Of a stretch of DNA of 64,000 bases, positions 38,443 through 44,600 are shown in pieces; positions within the stretch are counted from its first letter, which is position 1; every line of letters starts with the position of its first letter. This DNA is from Bactericera cockerelli (Eukaryota > Arthropoda > Insecta > Hemiptera > Triozidae): positions 16,708,734-16,772,733 of the forward strand of contig CM044966.1 of assembly GCA_024516035.1 (NCBI GenBank), read 5' to 3'. The translations under genes and the position numbers were made by a program. Below the pieces are notes generated by a model, which ran no database searches, had not been told where the DNA came from, and saw nothing but the letters and a program-made list of their open reading frames with translations.

Positions 38443-38893
38443 AACCACTCGACCCCGGTATATACTGGGTGGATCACATCTCACCTAAGTTTGAGATGTG
38501 ATGCTATAAGTATTGAAGGCTCTTATCCGCATCCCATGATTTTAAATGAAATTTATAATCTGTAATGTTATCAAAAAATAAATCACTAATCGAGTAATTA
38601 AAAAAAAAAAAAAAAAAAAAATGAACTCGAACTCGGTATATACCGGGTGGATCACATCTCACCTCAGTTCGACTCGCACTCAGCGTGAACGCCTGGTCCA
38701 TCCCGTTCATCCGGTCCCGAATGTGGACACCCTGTATGCTCTCCGTCTTGAAGGGCGCGCTGCTGGCGCCACCCTGGGCGTCCTGGCTGTGGCCCCGCCC
38801 ATTCTGCCAGGTGAAAGCTAGAGCCACCTCGTAGACGGCACGCGAGCCGTTCTCGAGATACCAGCGGAACACGACACCCGGTATGGACGAGTC
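8147..38893 (-). CDS. Non-lysosomal glucosylceramidase (GBA2-like, GH116), N-terminus missing
   Basis: Ten minus-strand exons (38663-38893, 36664-36847, 32893-32998, 31242-31358, 19545-19789, 18778-19036, 16505-16622, 14780-14911, 13155-13380, 8147-8298) join in frame to 589 residues plus a stop. GBA2 hydrolyses glucosylceramide to glucose and ceramide at cytosolic membrane faces. Family motifs appear in order: [66 protein letters not shown]. The proposed catalytic pair of GH116 (Glu of EGxEY, Asp of DQTxD) is present. Human GBA2 is about 927 residues. The N-terminal beta-sandwich start is not found before the gap at 39760, and about 30-45 residues expected between the second and third exons here are not seen. 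The introns are packed with arrays and mobile elements. Confidence 0.9.
8310..8555. repeat. 25-bp array abutting the acceptor of the GBA2 last exon
   Basis: About ten units of aattgaaggggtttttaag plus aaataa (24-26 bp) start about 11 bp upstream, in gene sense, of the acceptor at 8299-8300. Confidence 0.85.
8556..8840. repeat. Composite direct and inverted repeat
   Basis: ccatgtatttatatttca followed by aataaacatcttcaaca occurs at 8560 and 8693. A 60-bp arm at 8652-8720 (aagcccagaacagctatata) is inverted at 8770-8835. It looks like a foldback remnant. Confidence 0.6.
9083..9205 (+). mobile_element. 5S-rRNA-headed SINE fragment
   Basis: cgttgaatacaccagttctc followed by actgaagttaagcaacgtc matches the 5S rRNA internal promoter region. 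Similar heads occur at 61745 and 61985. Confidence 0.65.
9277..9340 (-). mobile_element. SINE-F-like fragment in a duplicated intron segment
   Basis: gggcgggcctattgctgatg then tcaatctcttccacccaacc is repeated with its flank at 10005-10060 and 12717-12780. It marks three copies of one intron segment. Confidence 0.55.
9405..9892. repeat. AT-rich aaacctaaaaaatatata array, block 1
   Basis: Degenerate units of about 21-23 bp (tatataaaaaaacctaaaaa). On the gene strand each reads tttttttaggtttttt, so every unit keeps an AGGT core. Further blocks: 10135-10166, 11827-12036 and 12850-13150. Confidence 0.85.
9893..10002 (-). pseudogene. Partial duplicate of a GBA2 exon (3' part plus donor)
   Basis: A copy of the last ~110 bp of exon 13155-13380, encoding [20 protein letters not shown] and ending gcag|gtaggt. 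Its 5' edge is replaced by unrelated sequence (gttaggacgac). It lies between the real exon and the last exon, so it could be spliced in as a cryptic exon. Confidence 0.75.
10167..11826. mobile_element. 1.66-kb foldback element with ~700-bp arms
   Basis: The left arm (10167-about 10870) starts tacagggtgtcccacc; the right arm (about 11123-11826) is its inverse, ending gggacaccctgta. The spacer is about 250 bp. Short cagggtg / caccctg motifs recur inside the arms. It sits in the AT-rich array with tata on both sides. A one-arm relative lies at 44127-44425. No transposase is seen. Confidence 0.85.
11827..12036. repeat. AT-rich aaacctaaaaaatatata array, block 2
   Basis: It continues the array interrupted by the foldback element and runs into the duplicated exon ends at 12037. 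Confidence 0.8.
12037..12716 (-). pseudogene. 67-bp tandem repeats of the GBA2 exon end and donor, plus a longer partial exon
   Basis: Units of 67 bp start at about 12064, 12131 and 12198. Each holds the exon end, read on the minus strand as [17 protein letters not shown], with the cag|gtaggt donor. More partial units follow near 12290-12600. A longer ~110-bp copy is at about 12600-12716, and near 12377-12440 there is foreign sequence. Confidence 0.8.
12850..13150. repeat. AT-rich aaacctaaaaaatatata array, block 3
   Basis: It begins exactly at the donor of GBA2 exon 13155-13380. On the gene strand it reads cag|gtaggtttttttg, then repeated ttaggttttttt units. Confidence 0.85.
13155..13380 (-). 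CDS. GBA2 exon encoding MGAVNGM and QSEEVW
   Basis: The acceptor is ggttccggcag|gcgata and the donor gcag|gtaggt. It encodes [46 protein letters not shown] and EEAWVTAG. Starts phase 0, ends phase 1. Confidence 0.88.
13648..14047 (+). mobile_element. Element with 38-bp internal repeats, copy 2 (expanded)
   Basis: The same start as at 7251 (catcatcatagggtggcgtc), with about seven tandem 38-bp units containing tgtttatagtcccccagcca. Confidence 0.7.
14048..14130 (+). mobile_element. 5S-SINE tail fragment
   Basis: gtgagttttctgcaaaggga then gggtaacacccccgtct matches the tail of the 5S-headed SINE at 61745-61985. Confidence 0.5.
14200..14398. repeat. Short repeats of ggtaaccacaactcat / ggtgaccgcaactcaa
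   Basis: Irregular 18-60 bp units of caggtaaccacaactc and caggtgaccgcaactc next to the 23-bp donor array. Confidence 0.6.
14399..14790 (-). repeat. 23-bp array of 17 duplicated 5' splice sites (GBA2)
   Basis: On the minus strand each unit carries tagcactgag|gtgagtgcg, identical to the end of exon 14780-14911 and its donor. The donor complement cctcag recurs from 14411 to 14779 exactly every 23 bp. Nearly all units are identical. Confidence 0.95.
14780..14911 (-). CDS. GBA2 exon encoding DYYKFDSS
   Basis: The acceptor is ttcgccag|gta and the donor ctgag|gtgagt. The 44 codons include [13 protein letters not shown] and [19 protein letters not shown]. Phase 0 at both ends. The outermost donor of the 23-bp array is the one assumed; later donors would add a reading-frame stop. 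Confidence 0.9.
15045..15176 (-). mobile_element. SINE-C copy
   Basis: Contains gaaaccgggacttgaacc and accgacctccaagtcacaag. Confidence 0.65.
15195..15372 (-). mobile_element. SINE-E copy
   Basis: The minus-strand head gtcaccgtggccgttagcgc and the body ending in ttattatatcacaatattta match the full copy at 30903-31230. Confidence 0.65.
15430..15690 (-). mobile_element. SINE-D copy
   Basis: The tRNA-like head is gcgcacgattagctcagtgg with B box gggttcgatccg. The body contains ttcttgcccatcaga-type sequence, as at 30381-30662. Confidence 0.7.
15818..16080. mobile_element. Joined SINE-A body (-) and SINE-B body (+)
   Basis: 15818-15943 is a headless minus-strand SINE-A (atcccgaatgggaagataat). 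It is joined at tgcatgaatttttcc to a SINE-B body with gcattaacctcgcctgatgg and a (tta)n tail. Confidence 0.6.
16257..16441 (-). mobile_element. SINE-A copy
   Basis: Full minus-strand copy: head gtcccggtagctcagtggta, body with tcccattgggatttttac, and an (aat)n tail. Confidence 0.75.
16505..16622 (-). CDS. GBA2 exon encoding AYCGGLH
   Basis: The acceptor is tttttcag|cgcg and the donor ccag|gtgaac. It encodes [18 protein letters not shown] and LTKASQ. It begins with one base that completes the split codon from exon 18778-19036, and ends in phase 0. Confidence 0.9.
16801..18777 (-). repeat. 22-bp array of ~89 duplicated 5' splice sites (GBA2)
   Basis: On the gene strand each unit runs from gtgaggcgatagcggg into tgttag, repeating the exon end and donor ggtgttag|gtgagg of exon 18778-19036. 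Variants with more exon sequence (cccgtcatgg on the plus strand) occur at 16922, 17164, 17537, 18086, 18217, 18458 and 18589. Their spacing shows a higher-order period of about 372 bp (18086 to 18458, 18217 to 18589). Confidence 0.95.
18778..19036 (-). CDS. GBA2 exon with the DQTFD motif
   Basis: The acceptor is cttcttgcag|agg and the donor gttag|gtgagg. It encodes [50 protein letters not shown]. The Asp of DQTxD is the proposed acid/base of GH116. The chosen donor gives a frame that continues into SAYCGG. Confidence 0.9.
19205..19340 (+). mobile_element. SINE-B body copy
   Basis: gagtttgtgaccacataata, gactctgagggttaggtgg and aacctcgcctgatggttacc; the head is mostly lost. Confidence 0.6.
19545..19789 (-). 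CDS. GBA2 exon with [13 protein letters not shown]
   Basis: The acceptor is cccgcacag|gaaag and the donor ccgg|gtacgt. It encodes [38 protein letters not shown] and VPHDLGDP. The Glu after LEGH is the expected nucleophile. Phases 2 in, 1 out. Confidence 0.92.
19803..19925 (+). repeat. Left flanking direct repeat of the 10-kb insertion
   Basis: aaaacagacgagtgtacttg through gtggggatatcat to aaaaaagtgtactttt is repeated at 30223-30335 with scattered differences. Confidence 0.75.
20378..20785 (+). repeat. 5' LTR of the BEL/Pao element
   Basis: 408 bp, starting tgtgtgg and ending aaca. It is followed by tttttggtcattcgagccaa, a candidate tRNA primer-binding site. Confidence 0.92.
21178..25548 (+). 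pseudogene. BEL/Pao Gag-Pol polyprotein, main frame (1456 codons)
   Basis: Begins at ATG 21178. Gag region: [15 protein letters not shown] near residue 137. Zinc knuckles: [14 protein letters not shown] (~340) and [14 protein letters not shown] (~373). Aspartic protease: [11 protein letters not shown] (~467). Reverse transcriptase catalytic box: YMDDVA (~872). RNase H start: [11 protein letters not shown] (~1045). Integrase zinc-binding region: the Cys pair in CNRCFRC (~1395). After about 25430 the frame departs from the integrase core and stops at 25548; the rest lies in another frame. The position of the break is near a run of six T. Confidence 0.9.
25451..26356 (+). pseudogene. BEL/Pao integrase core and C-terminus, shifted frame
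   Basis: 301 codons in a different frame from the main polyprotein. The integrase core shows [12 protein letters not shown] and [17 protein letters not shown], followed by a C-terminal region like that of other BEL/Pao integrases ([16 protein letters not shown]). It is separated from the main frame by one shift, so the copy is probably defective. Confidence 0.88.
26630..27037 (+). repeat. 3' LTR of the BEL/Pao element
   Basis: Same length and, as read, same sequence as the 5' LTR. Confidence 0.92.
27193..27755. mobile_element. Foldback MITE, ~560 bp
   Basis: The left arm starts agggcccgtcaaaaaaagga; the right arm ends gcggatcctgta after ggctcctttttt. Both arms carry the inverted sequence around ttatcattaccaggggcgg. 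A single right-arm relative lies at 36395-36577. Confidence 0.7.
28000..28260. repeat. Direct repeat with attagccatgtaaaaaaa
   Basis: A block with gcacaaattagccatgt, aacatta and aaaggtggtgg occurs near 28055 and again near 28205. Unclassified. Confidence 0.5.
28375..28930. repeat. Degenerate tgtctgtctgtatg-rich tracts and a short TIR element
   Basis: Interrupted tetranucleotide-like tgtctgtatgtctgcctg runs lie at 28375-28440 and 28660-28930. Between them, 28441-28640 is a short element with inverted ends (aggcgcggccggtg and caccagccgcgcct). Confidence 0.6.
30223..30335 (+). repeat. Right flanking direct repeat of the 10-kb insertion
   Basis: A copy of 19803-19925. Just before it, 30185-30222 ends in aataaagagtttctaaat and an aaataaataaata tail, like a retroposon 3' end. 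Confidence 0.7.
30381..30662 (+). mobile_element. SINE-D, full copy
   Basis: tRNA-like head (cgcacgaatagctcagttgt, B box ggttcgagatcc); body with cttccggtgcgctcgtgttg, ttcttgcccatcagatggga and cgggatgggcaggctacaac. It resembles a glycine-type tRNA loosely; the acceptor ends do not pair, so it is not a tRNA gene. Confidence 0.75.
30903..31230 (+). mobile_element. SINE-E, full copy
   Basis: The head is gtcaccgtggccgagtaagt with B box gggttcgatcccc. The body runs through ggtccactcatagctcgtga and the tail through ttctgcgctacccactaaaa. Confidence 0.75.
31242..31358 (-). CDS. GBA2 exon with DGGTVWF
   Basis: The acceptor is gatttccag|agatc and the donor ctag|gtaaca. It encodes [20 protein letters not shown] then [18 protein letters not shown], matching the family's FNELYFLxDGGTVW segment. 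Phases 2 in, 2 out. Confidence 0.92.
31340..31690. repeat. 156-bp tandem duplication carrying the exon 31242-31358 acceptor
   Basis: gtaccagtcgggcagatctc followed by tggaaatc occurs at 31340, 31496 and 31652 (period 156 bp). Each copy includes the first ~20 coding bases and the acceptor. The unit also contains a SINE-B tail fragment (ggttaatgctcaaagc). Confidence 0.85.
32110..32190 (-). mobile_element. SINE-F fragment
   Basis: ggcgggattattgcctgtgg then caatctcttccacccaaccc, as at 54835-54880 and, inverted, 50205-50245. Confidence 0.55.
32335..32700. mobile_element. Interspersed element starting actgccaattatgg
   Basis: cacttgtatctccaaaacag, ctcaatcgattttcttcaaa and tctgtatcggcaagtcg are shared with 43095-43850. 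This copy lacks the (gaca)n part. Confidence 0.6.
32755..32883 (-). mobile_element. SINE-F with tRNA-like head
   Basis: The minus strand reads gccgcgctggtcgagtggtt at the head with B box ggttcgaatcctgg, then the gggttgagtggaagagattg body. It abuts the GBA2 donor at 32892. Confidence 0.65.
32893..32998 (-). CDS. GBA2 exon with [18 protein letters not shown]
   Basis: The acceptor is tttttcttccag|gga and the donor gacac|gtgagt. It encodes [17 protein letters not shown] then [18 protein letters not shown], matching the segment before WYKSxLFNELYF. Phases 1 in, 2 out. Its 5' 80 bp and acceptor are repeated five more times upstream. Confidence 0.85.
32997..33530 (-). repeat. 102-bp tandem duplication of acceptor plus exon front (GBA2)
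   Basis: Six acceptors (ccctgga on the plus strand) lie at 32997, 33099, 33201, 33303, 33404 and 33509, so units are 102, 102, 102, 101 and 105 bp. The minus strand encodes [20 protein letters not shown] and [14 protein letters not shown] in each unit. The 102-bp (34-codon) units stay open in one frame; the 101-bp unit breaks it. Confidence 0.93.
33835..34454 (-). pseudogene. Decayed fragment of an unrecognised, probably mobile-element, protein
   Basis: The minus-strand segments are [18 protein letters not shown], a frame change near 34270, [36 protein letters not shown], and after a stop [21 protein letters not shown] have a weak recollection of similar xxISIAIQRGNAAS tails in invertebrate repeat-encoded proteins, but cannot name the family. 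Frameshift and stop mark it as a relic inside the GBA2 intron. Confidence 0.5.
34498..34562 (+). mobile_element. Short repeat, tatagtagt family, copy 3
   Basis: tatagtagttctttattta then gactgtcggctcgagaca and cattacgctaacag, as at 6074-6133. Confidence 0.55.
34968..36165. mobile_element. Inverted-end element with aaattccctgactttt repeats
   Basis: It begins acagggtgtctactaaacgg and ends accagtagacaccctg. Multiple attccctgacttt copies lie near both ends. A SINE-G copy sits within at 35168-35400. No transposase is seen. Confidence 0.65.
35168..35400 (+). mobile_element. SINE-G copy 1
   Basis: tRNA-like head tagcctccgtggcgtaatgg, B box gagttcaactcccgg; body with ccctacccaggctgggtgag, gttaatgtgggtagctggta and aatggagggtaaaacccccg. 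The body resembles that of the 5S-headed SINE. Confidence 0.75.
36395..36577. mobile_element. Single-arm relative of the 27193-27755 MITE
   Basis: ttccatttaagattccaaag through ggctcctttttcttggcggg to ccctgtat. Confidence 0.6.
36664..36847 (-). CDS. GBA2 exon with [13 protein letters not shown]
   Basis: The acceptor is ctctccctcag|aacg and the donor cctg|gtaagt. It encodes [33 protein letters not shown] and [16 protein letters not shown]. Starts phase 0, ends phase 1. It agrees in position with the GBA2 segment before the WDMP-type strand, which is not found here. Confidence 0.82.
37190..37347. mobile_element. Palindromic MITE, ~158 bp
   Basis: The left half cccgttccagaaacactctc and right half gagagtatttttggaac are inverted, as are tcacacaacgcactctgatt and aatcagattgcgttgtgtga. 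Confidence 0.75.
37361..37462 (+). mobile_element. SINE-B body fragment
   Basis: gtgtgtgaccacatgatagt and gagcattaacctcgcctggt with a tta tail. Confidence 0.55.
37588..37748 (-). mobile_element. Element with 38-bp repeat, copy 3
   Basis: ctggctggggactataaaca through ttggttctaggggcccttgt to gacgccaccctatgatgct, the inverse of 7251-7452. Confidence 0.65.
37830..38130 (+). mobile_element. SINE-D copy split by an AT-rich insertion
   Basis: aagtattgtgtcacttctcg is separated from atcagaaggaaggcatacta by about 160 bp of AT-rich sequence (37870-38028). Confidence 0.55.
38330..38663. repeat. ~180-bp duplication carrying the donor of GBA2 exon 38663-38893
   Basis: The blocks attgaaggctctt...ggtggatcacatctcacct at about 38320-38490 and 38510-38665 are alike. 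Each has a poly(A) run and ends at the donor complement tcacct. Confidence 0.75.
38663..38893 (-). CDS. GBA2 exon with [20 protein letters not shown]
   Basis: The acceptor is cacctcccag|gac and the donor actgag|gtgaga. The 77 codons include [32 protein letters not shown] and [10 protein letters not shown]. This is the most N-terminal GBA2 exon found and corresponds to mid N-terminal-domain sequence of the family. Confidence 0.85.
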
Positions 38894-39127
38894 CTGGGAG
38901 GTGAAGTGTAAGATGTGATATAGTTGTACATCTAGTACAACTTCTCACTTTTCTGTTTATACTGTTTATACTGATACTGAGTTTATTTGTAAAAAGTACG
39001 TATTGAACTTATGATTAAAATAAAAAAAAATGTTATAAATAGTTTTCAAATATTTATAAAATATAAAAAATGCCTTCCAAGTCTGAGGAACGAGGTAACC
39101 ACCACCACAATACCATCATTATTCCCT

Positions 39128-39515
39128 CCTCAAAATCACACATGTCATCAGTGGTAGTGTAGAATTGTAGTTGCTTGAAAAAAAAAAAAAAAAACCCAAA
39201 AATCACACATGTCATCAGTGGTAGTGTAGAATAATAAAATTGTAGATGCTTGAAAATAAAATAAAAAAAAAACCAAAAAATCATACATGTCATCAATGGT
39301 AGTGTAGAATTGTAGAGATGCATGAAAAAAAAAAAAAAAAATATATACCCAAAAATCACACATGTCATCAGTGGTAATGTACAATTGTAGATGCTTGAGA
39401 GAGAAAAAAAAAAAAAAAAAAAAAAAAAAAAACGCCCGGTGACTAAAAAACAAAAAAATATAGGTACCCAAAAATCACACATGTCATCAGTGTTAGTGTA
39501 GAATTGTAGATCAGG
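39128..39515. repeat. ~75-bp tandem repeat with poly(A) runs
   Basis: Five units of aatcacacatgtcatcagtg then gtagtgtagaattgtagatg, with A runs of variable length. Open frames on the minus strand through it are repeat artefacts. Confidence 0.85.
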
Positions 39516-39759
39516 CACGGCTGGTGCTAAGGAGCTGCACTGCGGAACTGCAGCACCCCCAAACGAAAAAGAAAAAGTGAGGATTTTCTCAAGTCCTTGC
39601 ACACGGTAAAATCATCGCACATTTCAAGAATAATTAATGCATAATTATTATGATTAGCATAGTAAACAAACTCAAACTCTTTAGATACTGAAAGAGCAAC
39701 CCTATCCCATTTTAATCCGGTTTATGTGGCAGCACCCCCAAAACTTTTTTCCACAGGCC
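39511..39759 (-). mobile_element. Short TIR element, aggcgcggc family, cut by the gap
   Basis: tcaggcacggctggtgctaa through caaactcaaactctttagat to ccaaaacttttttccac, ending at the N run. Confidence 0.6.
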
Positions 39760-39859
39760 NNNNNNNNNNNNNNNNNNNNNNNNNNNNNNNNNNNNNNNNN
39801 NNNNNNNNNNNNNNNNNNNNNNNNNNNNNNNNNNNNNNNNNNNNNNNNNNNNNNNNNNN
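39760..39859. other. Assembly gap (100 N)
   Basis: Exactly 100 N, a conventional length for a gap of unknown size. The missing GBA2 N-terminal exons would fall here if the scaffold order is right. Confidence 0.95.
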
Positions 39860-41094
39860 TCGTATGTGTGTTGTTTTTTATGTTTGTAAGAGTTTTATTT
39901 TTTTTTTTTAACACTTATTTTCTAGATGCCTTCTTTATCTAGAGAATTTCTAAAATCTATTTTAAGGGCCAATTAGGTACTAATAAACGAAGCGTTAAAC
40001 TACTTATATATTATGTGGTAACACTTTCGTGATTCAACATCATACTACTCAAACTGGCCTTTACTAAATCTACGCTGAAACCGGGACTTGGAACCAATCG
40101 ACCTCCAGGCACAAGCCGCCGCCTCTATCTCGTTCAAGCTACTGAAGTCGGTTGATATACCTAAGTATATATGTTGTTAAAGAAGATTCTGTTTCTGCAA
40201 TGAGATACTCTATATTCTGTAAATATCCCTAGAGATTTTCTAATGTATAGTCGAAAGTAAACATTTAATCTTATGTAATTATGTCAGAGTTTTTTTTTTA
40301 AACAAATGAGATAATTTTAGAACTCTTTTGAGAAAATTGCATGTTTGGTCCTTGAGACGAAGGACAGACGCGCTAGGGAATATTTCAGGCAAAGGCTTAG
40401 TTTTGCTTTTCAGAAAGTTAATGTTGCCTCAGTGCTGAACACACTGCCTCGGGAAGATGTCCTTGGAGAAGTTTTTTTTATATGTATTTTAAATTTAGTT
40501 AATTAAAAAATAGTCATAATTAGATCAAGTGGAAGGAGGTCAGTGTTTTTAATTTGTTTAATCTTAATGCTTAAAGCATTTTCTACCACCTAACCCTCAG
40601 AGTCTTATTATTATGTGGTCACAAACTCAAATTAATGAGGAAAAATTCATGCACTGGGTGGAATTCGAACCAATGGATCCCTACGCTATCTGGATTACCA
40701 GACTAGCGCCTTAACCACTTGACTACCAGTCTACGTCTTCTTGTTCAATGAAATAACAAAAAAATATGGTCTATTTCTACGCGATCAATAGAGGATAGTT
40801 AAATTAATAGAAAGATGTTAAAAAGATAAATTTATCCAAAAAATTAACCATGTGTCAATTTTAATTAGGTAAAAAAAAAGATTAGGTATTTTAAAAAAAT
40901 CAAGGTTCAAGAGAAAATAAAGAGGTAGATGATGATGAGAAAAATTAACTCCAAATAAAATTCAAGTACAAAATAATTGCTGCCTTATTTTCCATCTCTT
41001 TCTTCAATTCATTATTTATTCTTTAATAATAAAAAAAATAGATCAGTAAAGAAAATAATAATTAAGTTAAAAAATTCATCATATACATATATGT
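39860..41094. other. Intergenic sequence with SINE-C (40010-40156) and SINE-B (40556-40732) copies
   Basis: Both SINEs are on the minus strand and degenerate: accgggacttggaaccaatc for SINE-C; ttcgaaccaatggatccct and gcattttctaccacctaacc for SINE-B. I see no coding sequence in the rest. Confidence 0.5.
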
Positions 41095-41472
41095 GTTAAC
41101 CACTTTCGTCATATCACAACTACTCATACTAGCTTTACTAAATCTACGCTGAAACCGGGACTTGAACCACCGACCTCCACGTTACAAGTCCGCCGCCTTA
41201 TCAATCAAGCTACTGAGGTCGGCGCTAAGTCTCGCTTAGATAGGGAAAACCAGTGCTAAGTCATGACTTAAGAATCACTTGAACCACCGACCTACAGGAT
41301 ACAAGTCCGCCGCCTTATCGATCAAGCTACTAAGGTCGGCGCTAAGTCTCGCTTAGATGGGGAAAACCAGTGCTAAGTCTTGACTTAAGAACCACTTGAA
41401 GGACTTGAACCACCGACCTCCAGGATACAAGTCTACCACCGCCTTATCGATCAAGCTGCTGAGGTCGGTTAT
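41095..41472 (-). mobile_element. SINE-C with its head triplicated in tandem
   Basis: cgacctccacgttacaagtc, cgacctacaggatacaagtc and cgacctccaggatacaagtc each precede a ctactgaggtcgg-like end. Units of about 120 bp are joined by ggcgctaagtctcgcttaga. Confidence 0.7.
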
Positions 41473-41612
41473 CATTATTTTACCAACTTATCGGTAATGA
41501 ATGAGCTCTTCTGTTTGGAGTCGGGGAAGTGCTTGTGTGGTAGGGATGGATGGGTTTGATGGTTTTTTGGTTTTGGAGATGGGGTAACAGAGAGACCCAA
41601 ACTTTGCGCCGC

Positions 41613-41635
41613 TTACTCGTTCGTCTGTTTGTTGT
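41613..41635 (-). CDS. Guanylate kinase last exon (7 codons and stop)
   Basis: The acceptor is cccttcgcag|acaac. It encodes DNKQTNE then TAA at 41613-41615. It completes the split Asp codon from exon 5. Confidence 0.7.
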
Positions 41636-44600
41636 CTGCGAAGGGGAGAGAAGGAAAATAATAATAATGTTTTTCTTTGTTTTTTTTTTAACGAATTTAC
41701 GGGGTCCAACCCCATTCACAGAAGCTAAGGAAATCTCCTGTGGCAACTGTTCAAGGTAAAAATGTTAATAAAATATGTTGTATTACTTTGTATTTCCTCC
41801 ATTTTCCCTCTCTTTTCTTGTCAAAAACTGTTGTGGACTTTGTGTTATTATAACACAATTTTAGTGGGTAGCGCAGAATTATAGGACTTTTCCATATTTT
41901 TAATATCCTAATATCTTACTTTTCTGTAAGTTTTTTTTTCATGTAAAGTTACTGTTATATTATGTACATGTTTGTTTGTTTTATATTATGTGTAAAGATA
42001 CTGCGACTCTTGGTTGCGAAAGTTATTTTTTTAAAAATATCTTACTTGTGCCTATAATTCCGCCACTGGTCGCTGCTCACATTAAAGCAGCTACTCATTT
42101 TTCCCCACGAGGTATGAGTGGACCCCGAACACCCAATAACAGAGCAGAAAAAATCCTGCCCCGCTGGGGATCGAACCTAGGTCATCGTGCGTGCAATGCC
42201 TCGCCCGCTAACTCACTCGGCCACGGTGACAAGAAGGAAAATAAGAACAATATAATATTATAATAAGTTATTATTGTTGTTGTAGCCAGCTTTGCTACAG
42301 CTGGGGGGGAGGGATGGTCGTTTCTTCTCAGAGGTTGGTTGTTTCTTCTCATATTTCTACATTACGGCTGAGCTAGCCTCCATGGCGTAATGGTTGTGAC
42401 TACTGCCCGTAGTCCAGAGATCCCAAGTTAGATCCCCGGTTGGAGCAGACTTTTTGAAGAAAATTCTGTTCCCTCCGAACACGTGAGGCTAGCATTTCCG
42501 GCCCTACCCAGGCTGGGTGAGGTTAATGTGGGTAGCTGGTACGATTCTCAGCGAATGGAGGGTAAAACCCCCGTCCTGACTATCTATCACAATCAGGACG
42601 TTAAAACTAAATAGAATCAACTGGTCACAATAGATCTAATTAGGTCGCAATGTTAATTTAATGCCAACAACTCACCTATACTGGGTGGTGTCACTATGGT
42701 CTCGTCGGGACCCGTACTCTTGAGCACGAAGTCACGGAACTGGGCGTAGGACTTCTCCAGGGAGTCATTGACTAGGACCAGGTCAAAGCTGCCAGAGGTG
42801 TCACCTGAGGAGGAGACAATATAATAATAATAATATCGCCTTATTTATACTGCCCGATTAGGACTATTAAAGTCCCATTATTCCAGCAGTAAGCCCAAGA
42901 CATATTATTATGTGGTAAAAATCCCAAATGGGAGGAAAACATGTCATGTCCCAGCTGGGTTTCAAACCCACGACCTCTGGAATCTTTGGATTCACAGAGT
43001 GCCGCCTTTACCACTGAGCTACCGGGACACAACGGGAATGAAAGTTAGAAAAAATAGTGTTATTTAAAATGAATTTTCCCATATAATAAAATAAACAAAA
43101 AAAAAAACACTGCCAATTATAGACACAATACTTCCTCGTGATTGCTTCACATTGTAAACACGTGCCAATTTTGAGATTTTATAGAAAATTACTTGTATCT
43201 CCAAAACGGCTCAACCGATTTTCTTCAAATTTGTTTTATATGGTAGAATATCGTTTTTTCTACATTCTAAATTTCACAAAAAATTCTGTATCGGCAAGTC
43301 GTCGTCCTTATTTTTTTACTTTTTTGTCCAAAATTTCGGATTTTCTGAAATATCAGAGTCAAATTATAATTAATTAAAAAATAAATATAAAAATTCTATG
43401 TAAAACAATAACATGCATATACATACAAAATTTCATCGAAATCGGGTGTACCGTTCACGAGATATAAGCGTTTAAGTAAAAAGTTAGTGGTCAGGCGCAT
43501 GGTCTCTTTCACCCAGAACCGCTAGTATGAATTCGATAAATTTAAAATGGGACCATCTGCAGAATGTCTACTAGATGTGTGCAAAATTTCATCAAAATCG
43601 GTCGAGTAGTTTTCGAGATTTTCGCGTTACAAGGAATCGTTTTAACAGACAGACAGACAGACAGACAGACAGACCGACAGACCGACAGACCGACAGACGG
43701 ACACAAAACCAAAATTACTCAGTAGGTTATGAAACGTCCAGAAATATGAAAAAAATTGAAATCGGAGCAAAAAAATATTTTTTTTTACAAAAACGAACAC
43801 AATACTTCCGATTTCTAATCTTAGAAATTTCTCGGAAGTAATAATGTAAAGTTATAAAAAATAGTGTTATTTAAAATTAATTATTTTCCCATATAATAAA
43901 ATAAATAAACAAAAATATTAAATAAAGTTAGAGAAAATAGTGTCATTTAAAATGAATTATTTTCCCTAATAATAAAATAAATAGGACTTCTCTAGGGAGT
44001 CATTGACTAGGACCAGGTCAAAGCTGCCTGAGGTGTCACCTGAGGAGGAGACAGCGGGAAACAAAGTTAGAAAAAACGGCCTCAACTTGCATTATGGACT
44101 TATTTTATGATGACTCAATATAATATACAGGGTGTCCCACCGAAGTTGGACACCTCGAATTACTCGGCCCCTGAAAGAGTTTTTGAATAATAAAAAATTC
44201 TTGGGTACATGTCCGAAATATGCGGTTTCATTCATGATTTTTTTTATATACAGGGTGGTTCAAAATTCAGAAATTGAGGTGTCAACTTTCGATTTTCAAA
44301 TGGATCGACCTGAATTTTATTTGAAAATTTTACTTATAAATGGTTCCTGAGTACTTTTTTAATCAAAAATATTACATACAGGGTGGTTTTTTTTTCGACC
44401 GATTTTTTTTTCTGAATCTCGAAAAAAAAAAAAACAAAACAAAAAAAAACCTCACCGTAGTTTATCTCCCGCCGGGCGATGTCCAGCCGCCTGGTCAACG
44501 AGTCTTCTGTCTCTGTCCCGCGGCCCCTCAGCCTCGTCTCCAGCTCCCCTATACTGGGCGGCTTCACAAACACGTACACGGCGCCCACCATCATGCCGCC

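Noticed and set aside
39054..39602. 182-codon minus-strand open frame
   Set aside because: Poly(T)-derived Phe runs within a 75-bp tandem repeat.
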